From positions 1-64,000 of the forward strand of contig JAFSCD010000006.1 of the NCBI GenBank assembly GCA_017436955.1: 64,000 bases of DNA, read 5' to 3'. The notes beneath the pieces were generated by a model. That model ran no database searches and was not told the origin of the DNA. It saw only the letters and a list, made by a program, of their open reading frames with translations. Source of the DNA: Oscillospiraceae bacterium (GTDB taxonomy: Bacteria > Bacillota > Clostridia > Oscillospirales > Oscillospiraceae). The position numbers and the translations under genes are program-made. Below, in pieces: positions 44,160 to 52,250 of this stretch (the stretch's first letter is position 1; each line of letters opens with the position of its first letter).

Positions 44160-45119
44160 TTATTGTTCAATCACATTATGCTTTTGACTTTCGATTTTCG
44201 TTTTTCCGCAAATGCAAGAGGTTTCATACTTTTGATGCACACGACCGCACTCGCACTTCCAGCCACCTTCAGGCATCACGATCTCCCGAAAAATATTCCC
44301 TGCAACGGCACATTCTGGTTCTGTTGTTACAGGCATATCACGCAACGAATTTATTTTCAACACACTCATATAAAGCATCACGACAACCGCGAACCACAAA
44401 TTTGGAATAGCAATTAATATAGCAGCCAAAATGCTTTGGTAAATTATTGTATTGCCGACTACATTGCTCAATATTTCTAATGCCAATATCGTGTATCCAA
44501 GAGATTTAATAATCTTAACAGAATAATCTTCCTTATACAAAAGTACTGCAGACACAATGTATAAAATACCCACAGCAAATGTTGGGAGAATGCCCATAAA
44601 AATATATGAAAGAGCATAGTCGGCATTTGACAGCCGCAGTATATAATACGGGATGCTACTGATAATGCCGTATATGTATGCTGATCCAACAAAAATCATT
44701 GCTGCTGAGAACAGACAAGATGGTTTCTTGTACATATAAAACAGTGTGTACACCAAAAGCGCCAGTGCACCAACCATAGTTAGAAGTGTAAAGATATCAA
44801 AACTAAGCCAATTATCAATAACAGCAAATAAATCACTTGCGAACAGTAGCGCACTTAATGCAAAACCAATCCATTTAATTACAGAGTGTGCTTTCTTGCT
44901 CTTACTGTGCAGAATCAACTCTGTTTCAAGACCAAGGTAATTTGCTCGAATACCATACACCAACAACAGACCACCGATAATCGTAGGACTGTAATAGCCG
45001 ATATAGTAACTCAGATTGCCGTTCACATCAGCTCCTGCTGCTTTTGATCCTATTGCAGATAACACTTGCAAAATAAGCAGGCACGCGCCAGAAACAATAC
45101 GAATATTACCTCTTTTCAT
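44160..45119 (-). CDS. Eight-helix membrane protein with C-terminal zinc ribbon
   Basis: The 319-residue protein has about eight membrane helices (for example TIIGGLLLVYGIRANYLG, WIGFALSALLFASDLFAVI, LTMVGALALLVYTLFYMY, ILPTFAVGILYIVSAVLLY, SILAAILIAIPNLWFAVVVM) and a cytoplasmic zinc-ribbon end (WKCECGRVHQKYETSCICGK). No transporter family was recognised. ATG 45119 has AAGGGG upstream. Its transcript leader (45120-45310) contains a long palindrome and a terminator, suggesting conditional expression. AT-rich relative to neighbours. Confidence 0.65.
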   Translation of the reverse strand: MKRGNIRIVSGACLLILQVLSAIGSKAAGADVNGNLSYYIGYYSPTIIGGLLLVYGIRANYLGLETELILHSKSKKAHSVIKWIGFALSALLFASDLFAVIDNWLSFDIFTLLTMVGALALLVYTLFYMYKKPSCLFSAAMIFVGSAYIYGIISSIPYYILRLSNADYALSYIFMGILPTFAVGILYIVSAVLLYKEDYSVKIIKSLGYTILALEILSNVVGNTIIYQSILAAILIAIPNLWFAVVVMLYMSVLKINSLRDMPVTTEPECAVAGNIFREIVMPEGGWKCECGRVHQKYETSCICGKTKIESQKHNVIEQ

Positions 45120-45339
45120 AGTCAGCCCCTTCTTTCCTGAAATAAAAAAGTGCGCAGCCGGAGCTGCGCACCGAAAAACGCATAGCTCCGATTGCTGCGA
45201 CACAACTCCAGACACACAAGAAAGTATGCTGAAACGAGCATGCATTTTTACCAAAGTAAAAATGCACACTTTCTTGTCGTGTCAAACATATAGAGTTGTG
45301 TCGCACAGATATTATACCACACTTTTTCTTCGCTTGCAA
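45120..45339 (-). promoter_or_regulatory. Promoter and structured leader with terminator
   Basis: On the minus strand TTGCAA (45334-45339), 17 bases and TATAAT (45311-45316) start transcription right at a nested palindrome: TGCGACACAACTC/GAGTTGTGTCGCA (45196-45208 with 45293-45305), an inner GACACACAAGAAAGT arm with one bulge, and a core TGCATTTTTAC/GTAAAAATGCA. A terminator follows before the gene (GTGCGCAGC/GCTGCGCAC, 45150-45171, then a T-run). CGGAGCTATGCG (45179-45190) could pair with CGCAGCTCCG and break the terminator. Confidence 0.65.
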
Positions 45340-45514
45340 TATAAAAACCCTTTTTTCGTCATCCGCTATTGCTGCATATCTCTTGCCAATGGCGCAGGCA
45401 ACCAAACTCCAGCCGCCGCTTCGCAGGCTTTTTGCACACCTTCCCCATTTTTGCGCATAAACTGGCTTGTAAGCATTTCGCTTATTGCCACTTTTTTATC
45501 GGGAGGTATCCGTC

Positions 45515-46357
45515 ATGTCTGAGAATTGTCAGGACACCCTGCGCTGCGATCCCCAGGATCTGCGGCAGGCGATGTCCATCCACACAAGAAAGATCACCGA
45601 CTCCTGCCGCGACAAGGATTGCATCGAGGATCTTCGGGTTTACATGACCAAAGGCTCCCAGAGCCTTCTGGATACGGCAGCCGGTGCCCGGGTGCGCTGC
45701 GCAGAGCTGCTGTACACATACATTGATGTGGAGCCGGTGGCCTTCGACCGGAATCACTACTGCATTGATGTAACCTTCTACTACCGGATCTACGCAGATG
45801 CCACCATCGGCACCAATCGCCCGGCAGCGCTGTACGGTCTTGCCGTGTTCACCAAACGGGCTGTGCTGTGCGGCGAGGACAGCCAGGCGCACATTTACCG
45901 CAGCGACACCCGGATCCACGAGAGCGACGGTTTGACCCGCTATATCGCCAACCGACCCACCGCCGTGGTGGAGGTGCTGGATCCTATGGTGCTCAGCTCC
46001 AGGATCCGCGAGGTCTGCGATTGCGGCTGCCGTGAGGATGCATCGCTGCAGATCCCTGTTGCCATCGCCGAGCAGTTTGACGATGAGCTGGTGTACGCGG
46101 GTGAGCGGCGCCGGATGTTCGTCACTCTGGGGCAGTTCTCCATCATCCGTCTGGAGCGGGATGCGCAGCTGATCGTACCGGTGCTGGATTACGCGCTGCC
46201 CACCAAGGAATGCTGCGACAGCGCCGGCTGTGCCGAGGATCCCTGCGAGATGTTCAGCAAGATCCCCTTCCCTGCCGCCCAGTTCACGCCCACCGGCTGC
46301 GACCCCTGCCCCGGCGTTCCCGACAGCGGCTACCAGACCTGCCCCTGCAAGGATTGA
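45515..46357 (+). CDS. Conserved Cys-rich protein of Clostridia, unknown function
   Basis: The 280-residue protein begins MSENCQDTLRCDPQDLRQAM and contains ITDSCRDKDCIEDLRVY, a beta-rich core (IDVTFYYRIYADATIG, AALYGLAVFTKRAVLCG), VCDCGCRE and a Cys-rich tail (KECCDSAGCAEDPCEM, GCDPCPG, TCPCKD). I recall close relatives throughout Clostridia without assigned function; a spore-coat role is possible given many Cys, but this is a guess. ATG 45515 has GGGAGG upstream. A dispersed repeat follows its stop. Confidence 0.7.
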   Translation: MSENCQDTLRCDPQDLRQAMSIHTRKITDSCRDKDCIEDLRVYMTKGSQSLLDTAAGARVRCAELLYTYIDVEPVAFDRNHYCIDVTFYYRIYADATIGTNRPAALYGLAVFTKRAVLCGEDSQAHIYRSDTRIHESDGLTRYIANRPTAVVEVLDPMVLSSRIREVCDCGCREDASLQIPVAIAEQFDDELVYAGERRRMFVTLGQFSIIRLERDAQLIVPVLDYALPTKECCDSAGCAEDPCEMFSKIPFPAAQFTPTGCDPCPGVPDSGYQTCPCKD

Positions 46358-46379
46358 CGCGGCGCAAGGCTCACTTATT

Positions 46380-46456
46380 AGAGGTGTTGTCTTCTCTCCC
46401 CCAGTCTTTTTGCTTCGCAAAAATCCAGCCCCCTCGTCAGAGGGGGCCTCTTGCCG
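46380..46456. repeat. Dispersed hairpin repeat, copy 4
   Basis: Read on the minus strand it has the hairpin CCCCCTCTGACGAGGGGG, a variable central stem TTTTTGC/GCAAAAA and GGGGGAGAGAAGACAACACCTCT. The same layout as 16438-16508, with a different but still paired central stem. Confidence 0.75.
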
Positions 46457-46487
46457 CTTTTCGCACGGTTATTTTACTTTTTTCCCC

Positions 46488-46516
46488 TTTACAAACCCGG
46501 AAAACCTTGCTATAAT
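46488..46516 (+). promoter_or_regulatory. Promoter of tRNA-Arg
   Basis: TTTACA, 17 bases, TATAAT, 20 bases before the tRNA. Confidence 0.8.
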
Positions 46517-46536
46517 AGCTAGGCTGTAAGGCAAAT

Positions 46537-46612
46537 GCACCGGTGGCTCAATGGATAGAGCATCGGATTCCGGTTCCGAGGGTTGGGGGTTCGAGTCCCT
46601 TCCGGTGTACCA
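46537..46612 (+). tRNA. tRNA-Arg (anticodon CCG)
   Basis: Acceptor GCACCGG/CCGGTGT (first pair G-T), D-stem GCTC/GAGC, anticodon stem TCGGA/TCCGA with loop TTCCGGT giving CCG, T-loop GTTCGAGTC, and an encoded CCA end. The tRNA reads the CGG codon. Confidence 0.95.
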
Positions 46613-46617
46613 AAAAA

Positions 46618-46648
46618 TCCAGATACCCATACGGGCATCTGGATTTTT
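46618..46648 (+). terminator. Terminator of tRNA-Arg
   Basis: TCCAGAT-CCC/GGG-ATCTGGA followed by TTTTTT. Confidence 0.9.
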
Positions 46649-46654
46649 TAATTC

Positions 46655-46900
46655 ATCGGGACTCGAAAGGGCGGCACCAGTGCGCACACTGGTGTAAAAA
46701 TTGAGAGCTGGCGAGCAATTTTTAGCCCGTGGGAGAGTCCATAGAAGAAAGACGGCATCCCGTAGGGGTGTTGGTTTTCTTCTATAACGCAAAGTAAGGC
46801 ATCAAGTACTCTTGCCGCCGACGGCTCGACGGAGGCGAACATTTATCTGCTCCCGTTGGGGGCAGATGCAACCGAGTCCCTTTCGGTGCACATTTAGGGC
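46655..46900. repeat. Hairpin-rich block with degenerate tRNA-Arg T-arm copies
   Basis: No gene is seen. GGGACTCGAA (46658-46667) is an inverted copy of the tRNA T-arm, and 46873-46892 matches the tRNA 3' end (46592-46611) at 17 of 20 positions. Between them are dyads ACCAGTG/CACTGGT, AAAAATTG/CAATTTTT and ATCTGC/GCAGAT. It looks like an attachment-site remnant or a tRNA-linked repeat. Confidence 0.55.
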
Positions 46901-46924
46901 ACACGTAGATATCGAAAAATTTTG

Positions 46925-46954
46925 TTGAAAAAGGAAATACCCTTGTGTTATACT
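46925..46954 (+). promoter_or_regulatory. Promoter of the 2TM-Nudix-like gene
   Basis: TTGAAA, 18 bases, TATACT. Confidence 0.55.
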
Positions 46955-47007
46955 GAAACCAAGAATAATCCAATATTGGGTTTTTACTTGTGTGGAAGGA
47001 TAATTGT

Positions 47008-48267
47008 ATGAAAAAGTCAAAGCAATTCCTATTCTTAATAACGAAGGAACGTCGGCTGGAGTTAATCATCTACATATTACTCGAAATAGTATTATTATGT
47101 TTTTTTAGTCTAAAGGATATCATTGATATTACTACATTTTCATCGGTTGTTATTGCCTCAGCAATTAGTTTTCTCGTAAGCAGAATTTGTCGTTTGCTTT
47201 ACAAAAAGGCGGAAGACGCAAGCAAACTGACTGCAGACTATACCGCCTTGATTAAGCAGTACAACAAGGAAGAAATGTTTAGACATACCAACACCAGTGA
47301 TCAAGGAACCGCCGAAGATTCTTTGTTCCCCATCATAAAGGTAGCAGATCTTTTTGGTATTAATCTGAATATTACAGATAATCCCGAAGAAGTATACCAA
47401 TTGCCGAATTTAGTAAGCAGACATTACATTGAACTTTTGGACGCCCATAAGTCATCGAAAATATATAATAACCCCAGCATTCGTGTAAACCACTGGGCGT
47501 GGGATGAACAAGAAAATACTTTCAGGCTCTTTACTGGCAGAACAACATATTTTAACTCGATGGTTACCAATCGAGCTATGGACTATAAAATACAGGAATC
47601 CATTTCCGTTCGGGACGTATATGAATGTGGTCCCTATTTATCACCGCTCGCACAATCTTCCCTATCTAATCACCTCGGTTTTAACGCTTTAGTGGAATCT
47701 TCTGACGGTTACATCGCTTTTATTTTGAGGAGTAGCAATGTAAGTATTGGCAAACACACTTTCGGTAGCAGTATCGGCGCAAGTATAAAGGTAAAATACG
47801 CCTTGGATGAAAACAGAAGGTTCACCCGTGAAAAACTATGGGAGAGTGTTCTGCGTGAAATGACGGACGAATTAATGATTGACGCAAGCGGTATATCTTC
47901 TCAAAATGATGTAATGGCATTAGCCGCCTATAGGGATTTAGTGGAAGGAGGCAAGCCGCAGCTATTATTTTATATAACAACAAAACTAAGCAGAAATGAG
48001 ATATCGGCACGCTTCTACGCTCCAAATAAAGGAAAGAAAAAGCAAGGCGATGCACTGGTCGCCAAGTATAGTCAATGTAAGTCCGCGAAAGAAGAGAGAA
48101 TGCTGACGGATGGAAAGAGGTTGGTATGGTTCGAAGCAAAAGAATTGTTACGGCCGGAAACGAAAATATATCCCGACAAGATAATATATAAAGGAAAGCG
48201 ATATCCAATGGTTCCGTCTACAGCAGCGAGTGTAGCAATGTTTGTTGATTGGAAAAGGCAGGAGTAA
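47008..48267 (+). CDS. 2TM protein with Nudix-like domain (candidate defence effector)
   Basis: The 419-residue protein has two N-terminal membrane helices (ELIIYILLEIVLLCFFSL ~18-36 and FSSVVIASAISFLVSRICRL ~44-64), a helical linker, and a C-terminal alpha/beta domain. In that domain LSNHLGFNALVESSDGYIAF is followed by a near-complete Nudix box E-X7-REMTDELMI (Glu275, Arg283, Glu284, Asp287, Glu288). The Nudix glycines are replaced (Asn269 and Met290), so the box is degenerate. The 2TM-Nudix layout resembles the CBASS effector Cap16, but no cyclase gene is adjacent. It is AT-rich and lies next to a tRNA with att-like repeats, suggesting transfer. ATG 47008 has AAGGAT upstream. Confidence 0.65.
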   Translation: MKKSKQFLFLITKERRLELIIYILLEIVLLCFFSLKDIIDITTFSSVVIASAISFLVSRICRLLYKKAEDASKLTADYTALIKQYNKEEMFRHTNTSDQGTAEDSLFPIIKVADLFGINLNITDNPEEVYQLPNLVSRHYIELLDAHKSSKIYNNPSIRVNHWAWDEQENTFRLFTGRTTYFNSMVTNRAMDYKIQESISVRDVYECGPYLSPLAQSSLSNHLGFNALVESSDGYIAFILRSSNVSIGKHTFGSSIGASIKVKYALDENRRFTREKLWESVLREMTDELMIDASGISSQNDVMALAAYRDLVEGGKPQLLFYITTKLSRNEISARFYAPNKGKKKQGDALVAKYSQCKSAKEERMLTDGKRLVWFEAKELLRPETKIYPDKIIYKGKRYPMVPSTAASVAMFVDWKRQE

Positions 48268-48394
48268 ATTTAACCTTTTTATCACTCTCATTATCTTTTT
48301 CTGCATCTCCTCGATCGGCTTGCTATAAGCATCTCACAATTTGCACATTACAGTTCACCTTTCCGTATTATCTTTATAGAAGGAGGCTTGCGGT

Positions 48395-49150
48395 ATGAGA
48401 ATGGTTTTACTTACCGCCCTTGGCGTAGGCGGCGCAACCGTCTTTGGCTCGCTTTTGGGCTTCGCTTTTAAGAAAATTTCCCACAAATTCAGCGATATCG
48501 TGCTGGCTTTTGCCGCAGGCGTTATGCTGGCAGCGGCGGTGCTGGGTCTGATCGTCCCATCCCTGGAATACGGCGGCAACTGGGCGCTGCCGGTGACCGT
48601 CATCGGTATTTTCTGCGGCGCGCTGTGCCTGAACTTTCTTGACCGGCTCGTTCCCCATCTGCACCGGCTGTCCGGCGTGGATCAAGAGGAGCATCCCCAT
48701 CAATCCAATCAGCTGAACAAGGTGCTGCTGTTCGTAATGGCAATCGCCATCCACAATCTGCCCGAGGGCATCGCAGCCGGCGTGGGCTTCGGCACCGGCA
48801 ACACCGGCGAGGCTATGACCATCGCTCTGGGTATTGCCCTGCAGAACATCCCCGAAGGTATGGTGATCATCGCTCCGATGCTGGCAGCCGGTATGAAGCC
48901 CGGCAGAACATTTGTCATTGCGCTGCTGACCGGTATTGTGGAGGTTTTGGGCGCGCTGCTGGGCTACTTTGCCGTCAGCATTTCTTCGGCGATCCTGCCC
49001 TTTGCCCTGGCCTTTGCAGGTGGCACGATGCTCTACGTCATCAGCGACGAAATGATCCCCGAGACCCACGCCCACGGCGTAGAACGGGGCGCCACCTACG
49101 CCCTGCTTGCCGGCTTCTGCCTGATGCTGGCGATGAGCTTCTATCTGTAA
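48395..49150 (+). CDS. ZIP-family metal transporter
   Basis: The 251-residue membrane protein has eight predicted helices. The metal-binding helices carry AIHNLPEGIAAGVGFG (helix IV) and LQNIPEGMVIIAP (helix V), the ZIP signature, and a His-rich loop (HLHRLSGVDQEEHPHQ) lies between helices III and IV. It imports divalent metals such as zinc or iron. GAAGGAGG precedes the ATG at 48395. Single gene with a terminator. Confidence 0.94.
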   Translation: MRMVLLTALGVGGATVFGSLLGFAFKKISHKFSDIVLAFAAGVMLAAAVLGLIVPSLEYGGNWALPVTVIGIFCGALCLNFLDRLVPHLHRLSGVDQEEHPHQSNQLNKVLLFVMAIAIHNLPEGIAAGVGFGTGNTGEAMTIALGIALQNIPEGMVIIAPMLAAGMKPGRTFVIALLTGIVEVLGALLGYFAVSISSAILPFALAFAGGTMLYVISDEMIPETHAHGVERGATYALLAGFCLMLAMSFYL

Positions 49151-49154
49151 TAAA

Positions 49155-49184
49155 AAAAGATCCGGTCATTGACCGGATCTTTTT
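49155..49184. terminator. Bidirectional terminator
   Basis: AAAGATCCGGTCA/TGACCGGATCTTT between convergent genes. Confidence 0.9.
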
Positions 49185-49956
49185 AATTGCTTTCCTCGAT
49201 TGCGCAGGCCAGTTCAAAAGCAAGCAGGGCAATCCTCTCTTTTTCGTCCAGTTTCGCGAAGCCGCTGAGACTTCTGGGGTCCCATTGGCTGTGATCCAGA
49301 CTGTCGCCGGCATAGAGAAACTGGAAGAATTCCACACCGCGAAAGTCGCACATCGCCTGCATCGCCGCACATTCCATTTCCACGCAAATGGCGCCCATTT
49401 CTTTCCGCTTGGCGATCTTGCCCCGGGTCTCCCGATAAAAGGCATCCGTTGTCCAGGTAGTGCCGGACACATAGGGATAGCCGTGCTTCTCCAGGACGGT
49501 TTGGAACAGCTCCACATACTTTTTGTTGACCTCGATGTAATCCGCCACCGGTGCGTAGTGGTAGCTTGTACCCTCGTCCCGGATGGCACGGGTGGGAATG
49601 ATAATGCCGCAATCATCAACGCCCCGATCCAGAACACCGCAGTTTCCCAGCAGAATGATCCGCTTTGCGCCCATGGGGATAATATCCTCAAAGCCGCCTA
49701 CGCAGGCAGGCGCGCCCAGCCGCGCCTTGTACATAGCAAAGCGGTAGCCGCCGTATTGCACCGCATACACGGGCCAGACGCCGTCCACATCGTGAGTCTC
49801 GGCGATCTGCACGCCGCCCAGTGCCTCCACCACCCGACCAAACAGCTGGTGGGAGAAGATGGAGATCACCGTTTCCGGAAAATCCGCAACGGGCTTATGT
49901 ACGATATCGGGATTGATCACCGCGTCTTTTTCAAAATCAAATTCTGATAACAGCAT
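49183..49956 (-). CDS. Nucleoside phosphorylase family protein
   Basis: The 257-residue PNP/UDP-family enzyme splits nucleosides with phosphate. It has IILLGNCGVLDRGV (phosphate/ribose loop) and ICVEMECAAMQAM, whose Met-Glu contacts the ribose; a purine or uridine substrate cannot be told apart. The start overlaps the stop of the upstream GNAT gene by one base (TAATG), so the two are coupled. Confidence 0.88.
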   Translation of the reverse strand: MLLSEFDFEKDAVINPDIVHKPVADFPETVISIFSHQLFGRVVEALGGVQIAETHDVDGVWPVYAVQYGGYRFAMYKARLGAPACVGGFEDIIPMGAKRIILLGNCGVLDRGVDDCGIIIPTRAIRDEGTSYHYAPVADYIEVNKKYVELFQTVLEKHGYPYVSGTTWTTDAFYRETRGKIAKRKEMGAICVEMECAAMQAMCDFRGVEFFQFLYAGDSLDHSQWDPRSLSGFAKLDEKERIALLAFELACAIEESN

Positions 49957-50513
49957 TATTCGCTCCTTTCCGGGTTGTATTGGATGTATTCCAGGCAGGT
50001 TTCCATCGTACCATACCGTGTTTCAAATTCGGTTGTTTTTACATACTGAAAACCGCACTTTTGGGCAACGCGCTTGGACTGCCCGTTCCAGTCAAAGTGA
50101 CCGACGATGATAAAGTCCAGCTTCTGCTCGTTGAAAAGCCAGTCGACCACTGCCTTGACCGCTTCGGGCATCAAGCCCCGTCCCCAGTAGTCCTTTGAAA
50201 GCGTATAGCCCAGCTCTCTTCCCTGCAGCGCAGCCAGTTCCGGATAATTCTTCTCGTTGTACTCCTTGACGCCAAGAGAGCCTATCACTTTTCCTTGATA
50301 TTCCAAGGCGAAGTCGTGCCTGCCCTCAATAAAATGGGAAAGGATCGTTTTGGACTCCTCGATATCCCGATGGGGCGTCCAGCCAGCCATCTGACCGACG
50401 CCGTCCACCCTTGCATACTCGTAGAAATCGCTTAGATCCGATTCCCGCCAGGGCCGCAAGGTAAGACGGTCTGTTTTCAAAACAACATTTGTAATATCAA
50501 TATACTTGTTCAT
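49956..50513 (-). CDS. GNAT-family N-acetyltransferase (RimJ/RimL type)
   Basis: The 185-residue protein has the GNAT fold: TDRLTLRPWRESDLSDFYEY at the start, VIGSLGVKE, ELGYTLSKDYWGRGLMPEAV with the acetyl-CoA loop, and NGQSKRVAQKCGFQYV near the end. RimJ/RimL-like enzymes acetylate protein N-termini or small amines; the substrate is unknown. It lies seven bases after the methyltransferase gene and is probably cotranscribed with it from the attenuated promoter. Confidence 0.88.
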   Translation of the reverse strand: MNKYIDITNVVLKTDRLTLRPWRESDLSDFYEYARVDGVGQMAGWTPHRDIEESKTILSHFIEGRHDFALEYQGKVIGSLGVKEYNEKNYPELAALQGRELGYTLSKDYWGRGLMPEAVKAVVDWLFNEQKLDFIIVGHFDWNGQSKRVAQKCGFQYVKTTEFETRYGTMETCLEYIQYNPERSE

Positions 50514-50520
50514 CGTAAAA

Positions 50521-51309
50521 TCAATCCTTTCTGAAAATATCCAGTGTGTGGTTGGAGTAGCCTACCATATCCAAGCGCTCGCAAGTTGCAAAGTGGTAAC
50601 GCAGGTACAGTTGGAATGTTTCTTCGTCCATCTCATCCAGTGTCTTTCTCATATGATTTGCATATCCGTCTGTAGCTAGGAAATGCAGTTGTGTCACATT
50701 GAAGTGACTGCGCAGCGCATCAATGTCCTCCTTGCGGTGCAGTTCAAACAAATCCCAGGGTTTGGAGAATGTTTCAAAGGTGACCGGGTCAAGCATACAT
50801 TTCTCAACGATGTTATGGATCTCCCCGCGAATAAAGCCGTACATGAGAACAGATGCATCGCCCATGCAATATGCGCTGAAGATAATACCGCCCTTCTTTG
50901 TAACCCTGATTGCTTCCGAAAGTGCTTGCAGTTTTTCTTCCTCCGTAAACAAATGGTACATGGGACCCAACAGCAAAGTAATGTCGTATGTATTATCATT
51001 GAAGCTATGCAAGTCCTTTGCGTTTTCTTGTGTAATCGTAATGTTTTCGCCGGGTTTTGTGTTTTTCTTAAAGATCTCAATGTTATGCTCAATCAGTTCA
51101 ACTGCATCTACCTGATAGCCCTGCTGGGCGAGATAGTGGCTGTATCTGCCTGTAGCTGCACCAATTTCCAAAATGCGCATACCGGGACGAAGATACTTTT
51201 CGATGTATCGCATCGTAGTTAGGTATTCTACCATGCCATACCGGGAGCAAAGGCGGTTATCTTCGTCGTAGCTCCCGTAATACTGTGTGAGTGCCTGTAA
51301 TGTTTCCAT
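50521..51309 (-). CDS. Class I SAM-dependent methyltransferase
   Basis: The 262-residue protein has motif I ILEIGAATGRYSHYLA, the acidic end of strand 2 (VDAVELIEHN), and post-I and motif IV regions (DLHSFNDNTYDITLLLGPMY, then VTKKGGIIFSAY), as in methyltransf_11/25 families. The target is unknown. Its leader holds a 32-codon reading frame and an intrinsic terminator just before the ribosome site (AAGGAGGAAGG), an arrangement typical of inducible antibiotic-response genes. Erm-type rRNA methylase motifs are not present. Confidence 0.88.
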   Translation of the reverse strand: METLQALTQYYGSYDEDNRLCSRYGMVEYLTTMRYIEKYLRPGMRILEIGAATGRYSHYLAQQGYQVDAVELIEHNIEIFKKNTKPGENITITQENAKDLHSFNDNTYDITLLLGPMYHLFTEEEKLQALSEAIRVTKKGGIIFSAYCMGDASVLMYGFIRGEIHNIVEKCMLDPVTFETFSKPWDLFELHRKEDIDALRSHFNVTQLHFLATDGYANHMRKTLDEMDEETFQLYLRYHFATCERLDMVGYSNHTLDIFRKD

Positions 51310-51323
51310 TTTCCTTCCTCCTT

Positions 51324-51370
51324 AAAAATAAAAACAGTGCAAGCTGAAACGTTCATTTCGGCTTGCACTG
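51324..51370 (-). terminator. Attenuator terminator in the methyltransferase leader
   Basis: CAGTGCAAGC/GCTTGCACTG continues inward through GAAA/TTTC to about 15 bp, and on the minus strand is followed by TTTTTATTTTT, right before the methyltransferase ribosome site. Confidence 0.88.
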
Positions 51371-51399
51371 CATCTTTCTTTATGGTATATCCCCAGATA

Positions 51400-51498
51400 T
51401 TATCCTAAAAAAGCGTATGACAATGTAAGCCCGTTTCTATGCCAAAACATAGGGTCAACGGACAGATTATTGACTTCACGGAAGCAATAGCGATACAT
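51400..51498 (-). CDS. Leader peptide of the methyltransferase gene
   Basis: A 32-codon frame (MYRYCFREVNNLSVDPMFWH, then RNGLTLSYAFLG) starts at ATG 51498 with GAAAGGAG eight bases upstream, 30 bases after a perfect promoter, and ends 29 bases before the attenuator stem. Its placement, good ribosome site and the terminator downstream suggest translation of this peptide controls read-through into the methyltransferase gene, for example by ribosome stalling. The peptide itself matches nothing I know. Confidence 0.7.
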   Translation of the reverse strand: MYRYCFREVNNLSVDPMFWHRNGLTLSYAFLG

Positions 51499-51527
51499 TG
51501 TCGGCGCTCCTTTCTGGATTTTATGCG

Positions 51528-51556
51528 ATTATACATCCATTTTTATGCGTTGTCAA
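51528..51556 (-). promoter_or_regulatory. Perfect promoter of the leader/methyltransferase transcript
   Basis: On the minus strand TTGACA, 17 bases, TATAAT. Confidence 0.9.
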
Positions 51557-51560
51557 CACC

Positions 51561-52250
51561 TTATTTCAAGGTTTTCAGCAGCTCTTCCAGTTGTGCCAGG
51601 CTTTCGATCTCGTAGTCGGGCTGGATCTCCGGCTTGCCGGGCTTATGCCCCGGGTTGACCCAGCAGGTGGCGATGCCGGCGTTGATGCCGCCCAGGATAT
51701 CCGAGGTCAGGCTGTCGCCTACGATCATCGCCTTTTTGGGGTCAAAATCCGGAATTTGGGCGAAGCTGCGCTCGAAAAACGCTCCGGCAGGCTTGTTTGC
51801 CCCCAAGTGCTCCGAAATGAACACCTTTTCAAAATAGGGATACAGCTCGGCGCTGGTCATACGCCCCTCCTGCACAGAAGCCGTACCGTTGCTGGCGATA
51901 TAGAGCCGGTACTTTTTATGCAGGCGCTGCAGCGCCTCCTGGGCGCCGGGCAGGAAATAATGACCGTTCGCAAGGTTTTCCAAGTACAGTGCGTTGCAGG
52001 CCGCTGCGTCTGCCTCCACGCCCTCCTGGGCAAAAAGCTCCGCAAAGCGGCGCACGCCCACCTCATCTCTTGTCAGCTCACCACGCTCCAGCATCTCCCA
52101 GCAGGTCTTGTTGATGGCGTGGTAGCGGCAGAGCAGCGCGTCCGTCACATTCACACCGAAGGCAGACAGTGTCTTGGGGATGGCAAGCCGCTCTGCCATC
52201 TTAAAATCCAGGATGGTATCATCCAGATCCAGAAACAGAAACTCAATCAC
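51561..52250 (-). CDS. HAD-family hydrolase, YjjG-like nucleotidase
   Basis: The 229-residue protein has HAD motif I FLFLDLDDTILDFKMAE, motif II YIASNGTASVQ, and motif III/IV KPAGAFFERSF with IVGDSLTSDILGG. YjjG-like members dephosphorylate non-canonical pyrimidine nucleotides; this assignment is by similarity of pattern. Start is GTG 52250 with AAGGAGG upstream, overlapping the end of rsmA by eight bases, so the two genes are coupled. The longer frame up to 52496 is rejected. Confidence 0.88.
   Translation of the reverse strand: MIEFLFLDLDDTILDFKMAERLAIPKTLSAFGVNVTDALLCRYHAINKTCWEMLERGELTRDEVGVRRFAELFAQEGVEADAAACNALYLENLANGHYFLPGAQEALQRLHKKYRLYIASNGTASVQEGRMTSAELYPYFEKVFISEHLGANKPAGAFFERSFAQIPDFDPKKAMIVGDSLTSDILGGINAGIATCWVNPGHKPGKPEIQPDYEIESLAQLEELLKTLK

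Noticed and set aside
46469..46792. Open frame on the minus strand containing GRDSNPQPSEPESDALS
   Set aside because: This is the well-known false protein read from the antisense strand of a tRNA gene (tRNA-Arg at 46537-46612).
47008..48267. Complete CBASS operon
   Set aside because: No CD-NTase, Cap2 or Cap3 gene lies nearby; only an effector-like protein is present.
50521..51309. Erm-type rRNA methylase
   Set aside because: The leader arrangement suggests it, but the protein lacks the Erm/KsgA catalytic NxPY motif and has a methyltransf_11/25 pattern.
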